A stretch of 64,000 nucleotides of DNA. Source: Anaerobiospirillum sp. NML120448. GTDB lineage: Bacteria > Pseudomonadota > Gammaproteobacteria > Enterobacterales > Succinivibrionaceae. The notes beneath the pieces were generated by a model. The model saw only the letters and a program-made list of their open reading frames with translations, did not search any database and was not told the DNA's origin. Positions within the stretch are counted from its first letter, which is position 1; the number at the start of each line of letters is the position of its first letter. The stretch lies in the NCBI RefSeq assembly GCF_023050945.1, contig NZ_JALKIM010000011.1, positions 1 through 64,000 on the forward strand, given 5' to 3'. The position numbers and the translations under genes are program-made. Positions 1 to 9,653 of the stretch are shown here, piece by piece.

Positions 1-226
1 ACCCTAATCACATATATCTATATAAAAGGTTAAAATAGTGTAGTTTTATTAATATTCAAAGTTATCGATAATAGCAATGATTATAGGCTGTTTGTTCGCT
101 AACACCAAATTGGCGGTCTATATGGCAATATTAGTAAGGCAAGTAGGCTGACAGCCTGCTTGCCAATCCTTGAAAATTAAGTTTGTGTTTGTTTGTTAGT
201 TTAGGTATATATCATCTAGGTGTCTT
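1..226. other. Leader region before the GH13 gene, no gene seen
   Basis: No reading frame or RNA gene is visible here. The only clear signal is the AGGTG ribosome-binding element just before the ATG at 227. No operator of the type found before the xyloside genes is present. Confidence 0.5.
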
Positions 227-1936
227 ATGGAACATAAGTGGTGGCATGGCAAGATTGCTTATCAAATCTATCCAAAGAGCTTTTGTGATAGCAATGGTGA
301 TGGCTTTGGTGATCTTCAAGGTATTATCAGTAAGCTTGATTACTTACATGATTTAGGTGTAGAGCTTTTATGGATCAGCCCTGTATATCCTTCACCTTTT
401 GTTGATCAGGGATATGATATTTCTGACTACTGCAATATTGATCCTGTATTCGGTGACTTGGCTACCTTTGACAGACTGCTATCAGAAGCTAAAAAGCGCA
501 ACATCGAAATTATCATGGACTTAGTTCTAAACCACTGCTCTAGTGAACACCCTTGGTTTAAGAAGGCTTGCGCTGATCTCAATAGTGAAGAGGCTGGTTA
601 TTTCTATTTTGTTAAAGGCAAAGATGGCAAAAAGCCTAACAACCTTCGTTCCTACTTTGGTGGCTCTGTTTGGGATAAAATCCCTGGTCATGAGCAAGAA
701 GATATCTACTATAGCCACTACTTTGCCAAGGCTCAGCCTGACTTAAATTGGAACAATCCTAAGCTTAGAGAGGAAATTTTCAAGCTGGTTAACTTCTGGA
801 TTGATCGTGGTGTTCGTGGCTTTAGAATTGATGCTATCTTATCCATTGTAAAAGATCTCTCTTTCCCAGACTTACCAGCCGATAGCGCTAATGATGGAAT
901 GAGCCATGCTGCTAATATGAATGCCAAATTATTAGACCGCATTGGCCCTTACTTAAATGAGTTAAAAGAGCGCACCTTCAACCGTGCTGATTGTTTTACT
1001 GTAGGTGAAGTATTAACAGTTACTAAGGAAAGCGTCAAAGAGTTTGCAGGTGATCACGGCTATTTCTCAACTCTCTTTGATTTATCCCCACGTGAGGTAA
1101 TTGAGTCTCATCCGCACTATGTAGAATTTCCTACTATGATGCCTGATGACTACGCTCGTTGTGTATTTAATACCCAAGAGCTCTATCAAAATACCGATGC
1201 TTTTGTGGCTCCTATTATGGAGAACCATGATGAGCCTCGTGGTGTTAGCTATTATCTGCCAGACTATTTACGCAATGCTACAGGTGCTAAGTGCTTAGGC
1301 ACTTTCTTAATGATGCTACGTGGCATTCCATTTATTTATCAGGGCCAAGAAATTGGCATGACTAATACTGAATTTACCAGCCCTGATGATTTTGATGACC
1401 TTTATGCTAAAGAAGAAATTCGCTACTGCTTAGAGTGCGGTATGAGCATTGAAGAGAGCTTAAAAATTGTTGGTCGCCATACCCGTGATAATGCTCGCAC
1501 CCCTGTACTCTGGGACGACAGCGCTAATGCAGGTTTTACTACAGGCAAGCCATGGCTAAAGGTTCACCAGGACTATCAGCATTTAAATGTTAAGTCTCAA
1601 TTAAATGATCCTGATTCCGTCCTTAACCATTACAAGAAGCTCATTGCTTTACGTAAGGACGAAGCATTATCTGAGACCTTTACTTATGGTAAATTTGAGC
1701 GCTTAACATTACAAAGTGGTGTTCTTGCTTACTACCGTGTCGACGACCATCATAAGGTATTAATTATTGCCAACACCAACACTACTCCTTACAGCTATGA
1801 TCTGAGCCAAGATAAATACTTTAAGGACAGTGAACACACTCAACTTAAGTTAAGTGCCAACGAGGCCAGCCTTAACCTAGAACAAAATAACCTAGTGTTA
1901 GGTGTAGGTGGTGCCGCTATCATTCAACTTAGCTAA
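227..1936 (+). CDS. GH13 alpha-glucosidase (oligo-1,6-glucosidase / dextran glucosidase type)
   Basis: Predicted cytoplasmic retaining alpha-glucosidase that releases glucose from short alpha-glucosides such as isomaltose or maltodextrins. The 569 residues match the usual 540-570 of this GH13 group. Family landmarks in order are the N-terminal IYPKSF segment, DLVLNHCSSEHPWF (region I), QPDLNWNNP, RGFRIDAI with the catalytic Asp, GEVL with the acid/base Glu, and ENHDEPR with the stabilising Asp. There is no signal peptide, so it should act on imported sugar. The exact bond preference (alpha-1,6, alpha-1,4 or trehalose-6-phosphate) cannot be read. The gene is alone, with AGGTG before the ATG and GC-rich hairpins after its stop. 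The GH13 assignment is certain, the substrate is not. Confidence 0.88.
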   Translation: MEHKWWHGKIAYQIYPKSFCDSNGDGFGDLQGIISKLDYLHDLGVELLWISPVYPSPFVDQGYDISDYCNIDPVFGDLATFDRLLSEAKKRNIEIIMDLVLNHCSSEHPWFKKACADLNSEEAGYFYFVKGKDGKKPNNLRSYFGGSVWDKIPGHEQEDIYYSHYFAKAQPDLNWNNPKLREEIFKLVNFWIDRGVRGFRIDAILSIVKDLSFPDLPADSANDGMSHAANMNAKLLDRIGPYLNELKERTFNRADCFTVGEVLTVTKESVKEFAGDHGYFSTLFDLSPREVIESHPHYVEFPTMMPDDYARCVFNTQELYQNTDAFVAPIMENHDEPRGVSYYLPDYLRNATGAKCLGTFLMMLRGIPFIYQGQEIGMTNTEFTSPDDFDDLYAKEEIRYCLECGMSIEESLKIVGRHTRDNARTPVLWDDSANAGFTTGKPWLKVHQDYQHLNVKSQLNDPDSVLNHYKKLIALRKDEALSETFTYGKFERLTLQSGVLAYYRVDDHHKVLIIANTNTTPYSYDLSQDKYFKDSEHTQLKLSANEASLNLEQNNLVLGVGGAAIIQLS

Positions 1937-2070
1937 GCGCCAGCGCAAGCCCCAAGCGCCAGCGTTTGGGCTAGCTCTTGGAGCTAGCGCTCAGCCGCCC
2001 TCGAGAGCAAGCCTTGCTCTTGTGGGCGTGCCCTGCGGCGATAAGGCCCCTTCTTGTGTTCATCTCAACG
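1937..2070. repeat. GC-rich palindromic cluster after the GH13 gene
   Basis: Several nested inverted repeats follow the stop codon, including GCTAGCTC-TTG-GAGCTAGC, AGAGCAAG-CC-TTGCTCT and an AGCCC/GGGCT stem. The block is much richer in G+C than the genes around it. It may act as a rho-independent or REP-like stop between the convergent genes ending at 1936 and 2189, although no clear T-run follows. Similar blocks recur elsewhere in the window. Confidence 0.5.
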
Positions 2071-2188
2071 AAAAAGCTACCTAAAGTATCAAAACCTTAG
2101 GTAGCTCTTAATGAAAAAAGTTTAGCTTAAAAAGCAAACACGTAAGCGTCGCTATATTAAGCGACGCTTTTCAAATGTCCGCAAGCAA

Positions 2189-3079
2189 TTAATAGCAGTC
2201 CATTACGGAACGAACCTCACCAAACTTTTGCTCTTTAAGGTCACTGACATCCATAATATGGTAGATAGCGCCAGCATCGCCTATGCATAATGGATAGTCT
2301 TTAATCTTCTCATCAAAGAAAGAACTTAAAGTAAACAATAAGCATTCATTGCTAGAGCCCACCAAATCTGACTGAATATATTGACCCCAACCTAAAAGCT
2401 GACTAGGCACCTCATCATATTCCTCAAAGCCATCTTGCTCTCTAAGCTGAGTATAGTAAGCCTCATAGTTGTCATGAATGTCTTTCATTTGATCTTTAGT
2501 AAGACCAAAAGGACTAAGCTCCCCTGTAAAATCTGACTCATAAAGCACATTATCGTAATCGTCAGGTACTGTCCAAGCTGCCTTGGCGCATACTCTATGG
2601 AAGGCTAAGGTTGAGCTTTCTTGTTCATGTTCCTCTTCATAAGGAGGCTCTGGTGGTCGAGCAGTCACAGCTAAAGACTCAATGTCCTCAAAGTAATAGA
2701 CTCGTGAGCTATCTTCATAATCTTGGAAATTCCACATTTGACCAATAGTGAAAAACACTAATAGGCCTTTGTGAGGCAGTAAATTATCTACATCAAAAGG
2801 AGCAAGTTCGCTTAAATCAAATTGAGCACTAAAAACTAGTGGGCGATCTACCAACTCTGTTTCACCATGCTTAGCACAAGGCCACACAAAATCCTTTGGC
2901 AAATGAGGATTGCCACCAAAATGGCTTAAAGGAGACAAAAGCTTATAGCCATTTTCGCCCAGCTGTGCAGTGCGCTCTTCTAGGTAATTTTCGTTTACAA
3001 ACTCGAGCATAATTGCAGCTTTTGCAAGCTTTGCTAAAGGATTGCCACAAACTAATGGTTTCAAAGCTACATCAGACAT
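2189..3079 (-). CDS. DUF1963 (YwqG-like) protein
   Basis: A 296-residue protein recognised as DUF1963 from its landmarks: SHFGGNPHLPKDFVWP near residue 55, the PLVFSAQFDLSEL strand near residue 80, LPHKGLLVFF near residue 100, QLLGWGQYIQ near residue 225, and a C-terminal GDAGAIYHIMD segment. The family is widespread and has no settled biochemical function. No signal peptide or membrane segment is seen, so it is probably cytoplasmic. It is convergent with the GH13 gene and is not obviously in an operon; the thiamine operon lies upstream on the same strand but 780 bases away. Family assignment is fairly sure, function unknown. Confidence 0.8.
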   Translation of the reverse strand: MSDVALKPLVCGNPLAKLAKAAIMLEFVNENYLEERTAQLGENGYKLLSPLSHFGGNPHLPKDFVWPCAKHGETELVDRPLVFSAQFDLSELAPFDVDNLLPHKGLLVFFTIGQMWNFQDYEDSSRVYYFEDIESLAVTARPPEPPYEEEHEQESSTLAFHRVCAKAAWTVPDDYDNVLYESDFTGELSPFGLTKDQMKDIHDNYEAYYTQLREQDGFEEYDEVPSQLLGWGQYIQSDLVGSSNECLLFTLSSFFDEKIKDYPLCIGDAGAIYHIMDVSDLKEQKFGEVRSVMDCY

Positions 3080-3129
3080 ATATACACCTAACTAAATCAA
3101 CCAAACGACCATCCCTACTGCCGATGCGC

Positions 3130-3183
3130 AAAGCTAAAGGCTAAAGGCTCAAAGACCAAAGCTCAAAGCCCAAAGCCCAAATC
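3130..3183. repeat. Heptamer tandem repeat (AAAGCYC-like)
   Basis: About seven to eight imperfect head-to-tail copies of a 7-base unit close to AAAGCYC or AAAGGCT lie just upstream of the DUF1963 gene. The period of seven shows in the alternation of aaagcta, aaggcta, aaggctc, aaagacc, aaagctc and aaagccc. It lies outside any coding frame. Confidence 0.6.
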
Positions 3184-3862
3184 AAAACGCACGCTCTAAC
3201 TTGGCAGCAGCGCCCTGCTCAAAAGTGCCCTCAGCTAAACTTAACTAAACTTTTTCCTTAGCTTTCGCATCTCTTGGCTGTTTTTATAATATCAGTATAT
3301 TTATTGAAAGTATATATTTATTATTTTGATTGTGCTCACAATATAAATACTTTGGCCTTAAAGCCATGCTTTCATCAGCGCTTATCCTTAACCCGCTTTA
3401 CTGCTCTTTAGTATTAAGCTTGCTTGCCAAGAGCCAATGACTGCTATTATTAGGCACAGTGCTATAGAGCATAGCATTCTTTGATAAGTTAGAAGTGGCC
3501 ACCCTTTAATTTTTTTGCATAATTTAAGCTAATGCTAAGGGTCTGCCTTAAAAAGCTGAGGCTATATGTTTGTCTGTTTAACTAACAGTATGGCAATATA
3601 GTCGTCTGGACTTGAAAAGGGAAGGGATTAAACAAAATGGAACGTGACGGGACGGGCTGGATAGATTGTTGATATGAGCAAAATAAAGGACAGCTCAAGG
3701 AGAGCGCTATGGTGCGCCCAGCTTTGCTGTCCTTAGAAAATTTTTAAAACCAATGCCAACTATGAGGGCTTTTGTCCCTACCTTGCATTGCATTGCCTTA
3801 CCTTACACGACCCTGCCATACCCTAACGTACCATAAGGGTATATTTGGGCTGGTATGAGAGC
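3184..3862. other. Gene-free spacer before the end of the thiamine operon
   Basis: No supported gene is visible. The stretch is AT-rich apart from short G+C-rich tracts. Besides the hairpin listed at 3686-3734, the only order seen is the pyrimidine- and CCTTACC-rich run at about 3770-3840. Confidence 0.4.
3686..3734 (-). terminator. Likely terminator of the thiamine operon
   Basis: The arms AAGGACAGC (3686-3694) and GCTGTCCTT (3726-3734) form a perfect 9-bp stem. On the minus strand it is followed by TATTTTG, and it lies about 130 bases past the stop of thiH. The loop is long (31 bases), so this is a moderate call. Confidence 0.45.
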
Positions 3863-4987
3863 TTAGATGGCCTTGAGATAAGTGGTAGAGGCATCATGGA
3901 AAACAGCCTTAAGGCCATTGATTTCCATAGCTTTAACTACTTCCTCTACGGTACGATCATCGTTGACGTGCCATTGCTCAAGGTGCTGACCCTTATTGGC
4001 ATAACCGCCTGGTTCAGTGGAGCTTTGAGCAGAAATAGCAGTAATACCGTATGGAGTGATCATGTCTCTAAATTGCTGGCTCTCACGAGTAGAAATGGTT
4101 AAATCTAACTCATTATCAAAAATACGCCAAGCAGCAATCAATTGAACTAATTGAGAGTCTGATACAGGCATATGAGGCTCATAACCACCAGCAGCTGGAC
4201 GTAAACGAGGGAAGGAAACGCTCAGACGAGTCTTCCAATAGTGCTCACGCATATAAAGAATATGCAGCGCTAAAGCACAGCAATCAACACGCCAGTCATA
4301 AAGACCCAGTAAGGCACCCATACCTACTTTATCAATACCTGCCTCACCTAAGCGCTCAGGAGTTTCCATGCGATAACGCATATCCATCTTCTTACCAGCT
4401 AAATGCACAGCTTTATAAGTTGGCTGATGATAGGTTTCTTGATATACAGAAACAGAATCAAGGCCTAAAGTACGTAACTCAGCATAATCTTGAGTGTCTA
4501 AAGGTTGAACTTCCATCTGTAAATAGGCAGCATAAGGCTTTACTACAGGTAAAACCTGTCTAAAGTACTCCATGCCACCACGACGAGAGTTTTCTCCAGT
4601 AACCAGCAAAATGTTTTGGAAGCCAAGTTTAGCAATAGCCTGACACTCTTGCTCGATTTCATCTAAAGTAAGCACAGTTCGTGCAAACTTATTACCAGCA
4701 GAGAAACCACAATAGGCACATTTATTGGTACATAAGTTGGTTAAATACAGAGGAATATACATATTAATGGTACGACCAAAGCGCTTGCGGGTAAGCTGCA
4801 TTGAGGCCATGACCATATCTTTTAAATAATGCTTACGAGCACTTTCACTAATTAAAGCGGCAAAATCATCTAAATTTAGGGCACTACCTTTAGCAAGAGC
4901 ACGCTCTACATCTTTATCAGTACGACTTTCAACCAACTGAGCAAACTTGTCGACATCAAGTTTACTTATCTCATCAAAAAAACTCAT
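3863..4987 (-). CDS. thiH: 2-iminoacetate synthase ThiH
   Basis: Radical-SAM enzyme that cleaves tyrosine to dehydroglycine (2-iminoacetate) and p-cresol, feeding thiazole formation by ThiG in anaerobes and enterobacteria. The 374 residues match E. coli ThiH closely. The radical-SAM cluster motif CTNKCAYCGF (C-x3-C-x2-C) lies near residue 87, followed by LLVTGE and a YQETYHQPTY segment typical of ThiH. The C-terminal part carries SAQSSTEPGGYA and a QWHVNDDR segment. It is the last gene of the operon after thiG, about 290 bases downstream across a GC-rich spacer. Use of ThiH rather than the oxygen-dependent glycine oxidase ThiO fits an anaerobic or facultative life. Confidence 0.95.
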   Translation of the reverse strand: MSFFDEISKLDVDKFAQLVESRTDKDVERALAKGSALNLDDFAALISESARKHYLKDMVMASMQLTRKRFGRTINMYIPLYLTNLCTNKCAYCGFSAGNKFARTVLTLDEIEQECQAIAKLGFQNILLVTGENSRRGGMEYFRQVLPVVKPYAAYLQMEVQPLDTQDYAELRTLGLDSVSVYQETYHQPTYKAVHLAGKKMDMRYRMETPERLGEAGIDKVGMGALLGLYDWRVDCCALALHILYMREHYWKTRLSVSFPRLRPAAGGYEPHMPVSDSQLVQLIAAWRIFDNELDLTISTRESQQFRDMITPYGITAISAQSSTEPGGYANKGQHLEQWHVNDDRTVEEVVKAMEINGLKAVFHDASTTYLKAI

Positions 4988-5279
4988 TTTTCATCTCTTG
5001 CCCCTCATAATGTAAGGGGCCATGCCTTAAAAAGCTAATTAACGCCAACTATCCCAGAGCCAAGGCCAAAGCCAAGGCTAAGGCCTTGGCCTGTAGCCTT
5101 TGCCCTTGCTAGAGCCAGGGGTAGAGCCCTGGCCCAGTGCTCTGGCCATAGCCAGGGGCAGGACAGTAGCAGCCCCCCAAGCCAAAGACTGGGGCTTGGC
5201 TAGAGCTAGGCTTTAAAACTGTTACACGCTAAACAAAAAAACATACTTTTAAGCACTAAAACGGCTATTACCTAGCGAT
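4988..5279. repeat. GC-rich palindromic spacer between thiG and thiH
   Basis: The centre of this spacer (about 5045-5215) is a run of GCCAAGGC, GCCAGGGGC and GGCTTGGC-like words that form many overlapping stems, in contrast to the AT-rich flanks. It sits inside the thiamine operon, so it could slow or process the transcript before thiH. No reading frame is supported. Confidence 0.45.
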
Positions 5280-6059
5280 TTAGTCTTGTAAGTTCTTTAA
5301 GAATTGCTCCATTGGAGAGGTTGCCTTGGCAGTCTCAAATTGAGCAGCTAGGCCTGCTTCATAACCTAAACGACCTGCTATACATGCAGCCTTAAAGGCC
5401 TCTGACATAGCAATAGGATCACCAGCAGCAGCAATAGCAGTATTAACCATTACCGCAGCAGCACCTAACTCTAAGGACTTAGCAGCCTCTGATGGTGCGC
5501 CAATACCTGCATCAACAATTACAGGACAACGGCACTCTTTAATAATAAGCTTTAAGAAAGGTTCAGTTTGTAGACCCTTAGCAGAACCAATTGGGCTACC
5601 TAGCGGCATAACAGCAGCAACACCTAACTCTTCTAAGCCTTTGCATAGGCATAAGTCAGCTTGGCAATAAGCAAAGACCTTAAAGCCCTGGGCTACGAGC
5701 TCTTTACAAGCGTTATAAGTTTCAATGGTATCTGGTAGTAAGTACTTTTGGTCTGGGTGAACTTCTACCTTAATCCAATCAGTACCTAAAGCTTCACGAG
5801 CTAAGTTAGCAGCAAACACAGCTTCTTTAGCATTACGAGCACCAGAAGTGTTTGGCATTAAGGTTACACCTAAGTCACGTAATGGCTTAACAATGTCATC
5901 AGTGGCATGGGCAGTATCAACACGCTTAATAGCCATAGTAGCAATCTGAGAACCAGAGGCCTTAATGGACTTAGCCAGCTCCTCACCTGAGGAGTATTTA
6001 CCAGTACCAACAATTAAACGTGAATCAAACTCTTGACCAGCTAAAATTAACTTATCCAT
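5280..6059 (-). CDS. thiG: Thiazole synthase ThiG
   Basis: Builds the thiazole phosphate ring from deoxyxylulose-5-phosphate, dehydroglycine and sulfur carried on ThiS. The start chosen is the ATG at 6059 (MDKLILAG), about 260 residues as in other ThiG proteins; the frame is open 11 codons further but that part lies inside thiS. Family features include LIVGTGKYSS, the Schiff-base lysine region WIKVEVHPD, the phosphate-binding PLGSPIGSAKG, and VDAGIGAPSEAA. The ribosome site AGGAGG lies within the last glycine codons of thiS, so the two genes are translationally close, which suits a ThiG-ThiS complex. Confidence 0.95.
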   Translation of the reverse strand: MDKLILAGQEFDSRLIVGTGKYSSGEELAKSIKASGSQIATMAIKRVDTAHATDDIVKPLRDLGVTLMPNTSGARNAKEAVFAANLAREALGTDWIKVEVHPDQKYLLPDTIETYNACKELVAQGFKVFAYCQADLCLCKGLEELGVAAVMPLGSPIGSAKGLQTEPFLKLIIKECRCPVIVDAGIGAPSEAAKSLELGAAAVMVNTAIAAAGDPIAMSEAFKAACIAGRLGYEAGLAAQFETAKATSPMEQFLKNLQD

Positions 6060-6060
6060 A

Positions 6061-6264
6061 TTAACCTCCTGCAACCAAGCTAAATACTTCAACTTTCATG
6101 TGATCTTTTAGCTCAAAACTACCAAAAGTGCTCTTTGGCACAATGGCATCATCAACAGCCACAGCGGTACCGTCAAGTGCAAAATTAAGCTGCTCTAAAA
6201 GGGCACTTAAAGTGGTGCCTGGCGCAATCTGTGTGACCTTTGTGTTAACTTCAATGGTAATCAT
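6061..6264 (-). CDS. thiS: Sulfur carrier protein ThiS
   Basis: A 67-residue ubiquitin-like sulfur carrier. It ends in the diagnostic AGG, whose terminal glycine is adenylated by ThiF and then converted to a thiocarboxylate. The body shows the ThiS pattern with LNFALDGTAVAVDDAIVPK in the middle. Its stop codon is one base from the thiG start. Very short, but the C-terminus and the position between thiF and thiG leave little doubt. Confidence 0.95.
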   Translation of the reverse strand: MITIEVNTKVTQIAPGTTLSALLEQLNFALDGTAVAVDDAIVPKSTFGSFELKDHMKVEVFSLVAGG

Positions 6265-6548
6265 TCTAATCCTCGACCATCTACCAAAATTTCTAGTATT
6301 TAAGCTCTTATCTCATCCGTACGCACAGCTTTTAAACTTGCCTACAGCGCTACATAAAGCACAGCTTTTAAGCGCCTGTACAGCTCGGCTCAGCTCTCAG
6401 CGCTGATAGCAGCGCTACGTACCAAGCTGGGCTAAACTTAACAAAAGCCAAGGAGCGGCCATATTTTTTCGTTGGGCAAATGCTTAGCTAAGTACTAGCT
6501 TTGGTACTAGAAATATTGGGGTAAATTTAGAAAAACCTTATTAAAAGC
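6265..6548. other. Spacer between thiF and thiS
   Basis: No gene is supported. It contains a run of AGCGC, GCTACA and CAGCTC words (about 6340-6420) with local stems such as CAGCGCTG, similar in style to the other GC-rich spacers in the window. Confidence 0.4.
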
Positions 6549-7289
6549 CTAGAGACGATAGTTACTACAATCAGGACATTGAGGATCGGCGCATAAAGTG
6601 AGCTTACTAATGGCAATGTTTTTTAAGTCCATTTTAATAAGCTTACCTACATGATCCTTATTACCTAATAAGTACTCTAAAGCTACATGAGCTGTCATAG
6701 CTGCGGCATTTTGTGCAATGGGGCCTGTAATACCAACTTTGGTATTAATAGGAAAACCATTAGTTAAACAGCGATAACAACCGTGTTTTTTAACAAAGTT
6801 AGGGTCGTGATAGGAAAAGATGGCAATAAGAGCAGTATAGGCTGAAACTGCGCCGCTTATGAGATCTAAGCTATGGTCAAGCGCAAGTTTAGAAATAGTA
6901 AGTCTACTGCTGGCATTATCGCTAACATCTACGAGCAAGTCTAAACCTTGAGTAAAACGCTCAAAATTACTTGCATCGATTTTTTCTTCAAAGGCAACCA
7001 CCTTACAATCGCTATTACGCTCTTGAAGGCGCTCTTGAGCTGCCCATACCTTTGGCTGCCCAATATTGCTTTGAGTAAATAAAATCTGGCGGTGAAGATT
7101 ATGCACTTCTAATTTGTCGTAATCAGCAATGCGTATCTCACCTACACCTGCTAGAGTTAAGAGTAATGAGCTTAAACCACCAGCTCCTCCCACTCCAATA
7201 AAACCAACCTTTTTGGACGCTAAAAAGTCTTGTTTGTCTTTATATAAGTCCAACATTTGTTGGCGCATGTATCTGTCTTGATTATCCAA
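6549..7289 (-). CDS. thiF: ThiS adenylyltransferase ThiF
   Basis: E1-like enzyme that adenylates the C-terminus of ThiS. The 246 residues show the N-terminal ERY.RQ-type segment (DRYMRQQMLDLY), the nucleotide-binding GVGGAGG near residue 32, ADYDKLEVHNLHRQ, and the catalytic-region VDVSDN. Paired zinc cysteines lie in GCYRC and CPDC. The start appears to be a TTG at 7289, because the N-terminal segment needed by the family begins upstream of the first ATG, and GAGGA lies seven bases before the TTG. MoeB is the main alternative, but the thi context decides. Confidence 0.92.
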   Translation of the reverse strand: MDNQDRYMRQQMLDLYKDKQDFLASKKVGFIGVGGAGGLSSLLLTLAGVGEIRIADYDKLEVHNLHRQILFTQSNIGQPKVWAAQERLQERNSDCKVVAFEEKIDASNFERFTQGLDLLVDVSDNASSRLTISKLALDHSLDLISGAVSAYTALIAIFSYHDPNFVKKHGCYRCLTNGFPINTKVGITGPIAQNAAAMTAHVALEYLLGNKDHVGKLIKMDLKNIAISKLTLCADPQCPDCSNYRL

Positions 7290-7364
7290 TATGTAATCCT
7301 CAACCTAGCAAAACTAGATTAGGCCCTAAATAAAGTACCTCATTTGGATCATCAAGTCATAGCT

Positions 7365-7480
7365 CTTGCCCTGGGGCTTGCAATCGCCCATGCTTGAGCT
7401 TGGGCAGAAGCTTGCGCCCTGCGCTGCCCTGCGCAGGGCTCTGCGCTTGCGTTTGGGCTATGGCTTGGCTGGCCTAACTA
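7365..7480. repeat. GC-rich palindromic spacer between thiDE and thiF
   Basis: This block contains nested repeats of GCTTGGGC, GCCCTGCGC and GCGCAGGGC words. The strongest stem is GCCCTGCG/CGCAGGGC around 7415-7440. It has no reading frame and belongs to the same spacer class as those at 1937, 4988 and 35580. Confidence 0.45.
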
Positions 7481-7529
7481 AAATTGCTTGTAATTAGGCC
7501 CGTCAGGTTAAAGCCTAGCGCTTTAATGA

Positions 7530-9170
7530 TTAGTTAAAATAAGGTACTGGATTTAAGTCTAAGTGTTCAAAAGGAACTGGGCCGCGCTTTTCTTGCTCAT
7601 CTTGGCGCTTATGCCAGTGATGAGGAGTCTTTCCAAAGAGCTCAGATGGGCCAGTACGGCAAACCTCAATCCACTTTTGAGTTTCTAAAGCGTGATTCTT
7701 AGCCTCAGTAATAGCTGTTACTACAGCAATACAATCAGCGCCTGCATCTAAGATCTCTTGAGCCTTATCAAGCTTAATACCACCGATAGCTACGGTTGGG
7801 ATCTTGTCCTTGAGCATCATGGCTTGTAAGCCCATCTTAGCAATGCCTTGTGGTAAAGAAGTCATCTCCTTAGTCTTAGTAGGGAAGATATGGCCAATAG
7901 CAATGTAAGAAGGTTGTAAGGTTAAGACCTTGCATACTTCGTAAATACCGTGGGTAGATACACCTAAGCGCAATCCAGACTCTTTAATAAAATCTAAATC
8001 AGCAGTTTGTAAATCTTCCATACCTAAATGAACACCATAAGCGCCAAACTTAGCAGCTAACTTGTAGTGATCATCAATAAAGACACGAGCACGGAAGGTG
8101 CGACCTAAGAAACAAGCACGGCGAATTTGCTCTACTAATTGCTCATTGCTCTCATCATCATGAACATCGGTCTTAATGCGTAATTGAATGGTCTTAACAC
8201 CTAAGGATAATAGACGCTCTACCCACTCAGCACTATCAACTACAGGATAAATACCCATATTGAAAGGACACTTAGGGAATGGGCCAGCATACTCAGGGAA
8301 GTTAGCCTCACAAATAGTTGGCATATAGTCTAAATCATAAACACAGCCAGTGTGAGCTAAAGGTGGGCGCTTGTGATCAACAGCCACGTCGGTCATGAAA
8401 ATACCACGGGTAACATATACCTTGGCTAACACAGCAGCATCTTGTAGTGCATAACCACAAGCTACTAAACCTGCTAAAGCAGAGGATAGCGCACAACCGC
8501 CACCATGAGCACCTAAACCTTCTTTCTTAGAGTGCTTTAAGACAAAGCTATGATCTTTGGACTTAAAGATATCAACTGCATCTAAATTAGAAACATTATG
8601 ACCGCCCTTTAATAAGACAGCATTGGCACCCATCTGTAAGAAGAAGTCACATAAGGCATAGACACCGCCACGAGCTTCAAACTCTTCTTCCTTCCAAGAG
8701 GCAAACTCTAAAGCCTCAGGCAAATTAGGAGTAAAAACAGTAACAGCTTTTAAAATACGCTGTAAATTGCCTTTTAGGTCAGCACTTTCAAGCTCACCTG
8801 CAGTAGCAGTCAACACAGGATCCCAAATTACTGGAACACCCTTTAAAGGGCCTTCTAAGAGCTCAAGAACACTTTCTAAGATTTTGGCATTAGTGATAAG
8901 ACCAATCTTAACGGCGCTAATCTGCTCATTCCAATCCTCAATAGCAAGCTTAATGCTTTCCTTGAAGACATTAATATCAGTAGGCTCAATTAAAGTAACA
9001 CGCTCTAAGCTTTGGCAAGTAAGAGCAGTAACTATAGGTAAACCCCATGCCCCTTGGTCATGAACAGTCATGATATCAGCAGTAACGCCAGCGCCACCAC
9101 CAGAATCTAAACCTGCTATTACTAGCACAAGAGGACGAGTTTGCTTATCGTGCATGATCTTTGTTTCCAT
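7530..9170 (-). CDS. thiD-thiE: Fused HMP-P kinase / thiamine-phosphate synthase (ThiD-ThiE)
   Basis: A two-domain enzyme. Residues 1 to about 270 form a ThiD ribokinase-fold HMP/HMP-P kinase: VIAGLDSGGGAGVTADI at the start, VWDPVLTATAG, FTPNLPEA, and the anion-hole GLGAHGGGCALSSALA. Residues about 300-546 form ThiE: GIYPVVDS, TIQLRIK, the active-site VFIDDHYKLA, YGVHLG, LGVSTHG, GHIFPTKTK and AIGGIK. The pair phosphorylates HMP-P and couples HMP-PP to thiazole phosphate. The start is taken as the ATG at 9170, with an AGG element in front. No separate thiE is present in the window. Confidence 0.94.
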   Translation of the reverse strand: METKIMHDKQTRPLVLVIAGLDSGGGAGVTADIMTVHDQGAWGLPIVTALTCQSLERVTLIEPTDINVFKESIKLAIEDWNEQISAVKIGLITNAKILESVLELLEGPLKGVPVIWDPVLTATAGELESADLKGNLQRILKAVTVFTPNLPEALEFASWKEEEFEARGGVYALCDFFLQMGANAVLLKGGHNVSNLDAVDIFKSKDHSFVLKHSKKEGLGAHGGGCALSSALAGLVACGYALQDAAVLAKVYVTRGIFMTDVAVDHKRPPLAHTGCVYDLDYMPTICEANFPEYAGPFPKCPFNMGIYPVVDSAEWVERLLSLGVKTIQLRIKTDVHDDESNEQLVEQIRRACFLGRTFRARVFIDDHYKLAAKFGAYGVHLGMEDLQTADLDFIKESGLRLGVSTHGIYEVCKVLTLQPSYIAIGHIFPTKTKEMTSLPQGIAKMGLQAMMLKDKIPTVAIGGIKLDKAQEILDAGADCIAVVTAITEAKNHALETQKWIEVCRTGPSELFGKTPHHWHKRQDEQEKRGPVPFEHLDLNPVPYFN

Positions 9171-9653
9171 TATCACTACCTACCCAAAATCCTAATTTTT
9201 TCCCTAAGCCATATCCTAAAATAATAGCAACGATTTCATATCACTTTTTAGCCACACCAAAGTACATACTTAGCAAGCTAAGCACGGGAATATGATGAGC
9301 ACAAAGATTATGTTTGCCGTTAAGGTATGTTCTTTTAGATTCAAGTTTATCACTTTAATCTAAGAGTTTGTAACTTAGTAAAACCCATTTAATTATACCG
9401 CATTTACACGTAACCTTGGATACTAGTATCGCATCATTGGCGATTTAGCCACGATTTTGAGCTTAGCCGCATTATTAATAAATAAGCACTTAAAGGCATT
9501 GATAGATATTGACCATTAACCTAACAAAACACTTTGATTTAACTACCTAATTAGGCTCTTAGCTATCACGACCATACTCTAAGAGCCTTGTATTAGGATT
9601 AAACCTTTATTTAAGGCTTACTTATAAGATTTTAGGTTATCAGCAATTAGGAT
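9171..9653. other. Spacer between thiC and thiDE
   Basis: A 480-base AT-rich spacer inside the thiamine operon. I see no reading frame and no second TPP aptamer. A weak GAGCCT/TAGGCTC-type inverted repeat near 9553-9585 is the only structure noticed. A separate promoter for thiDE cannot be excluded. Confidence 0.4.
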
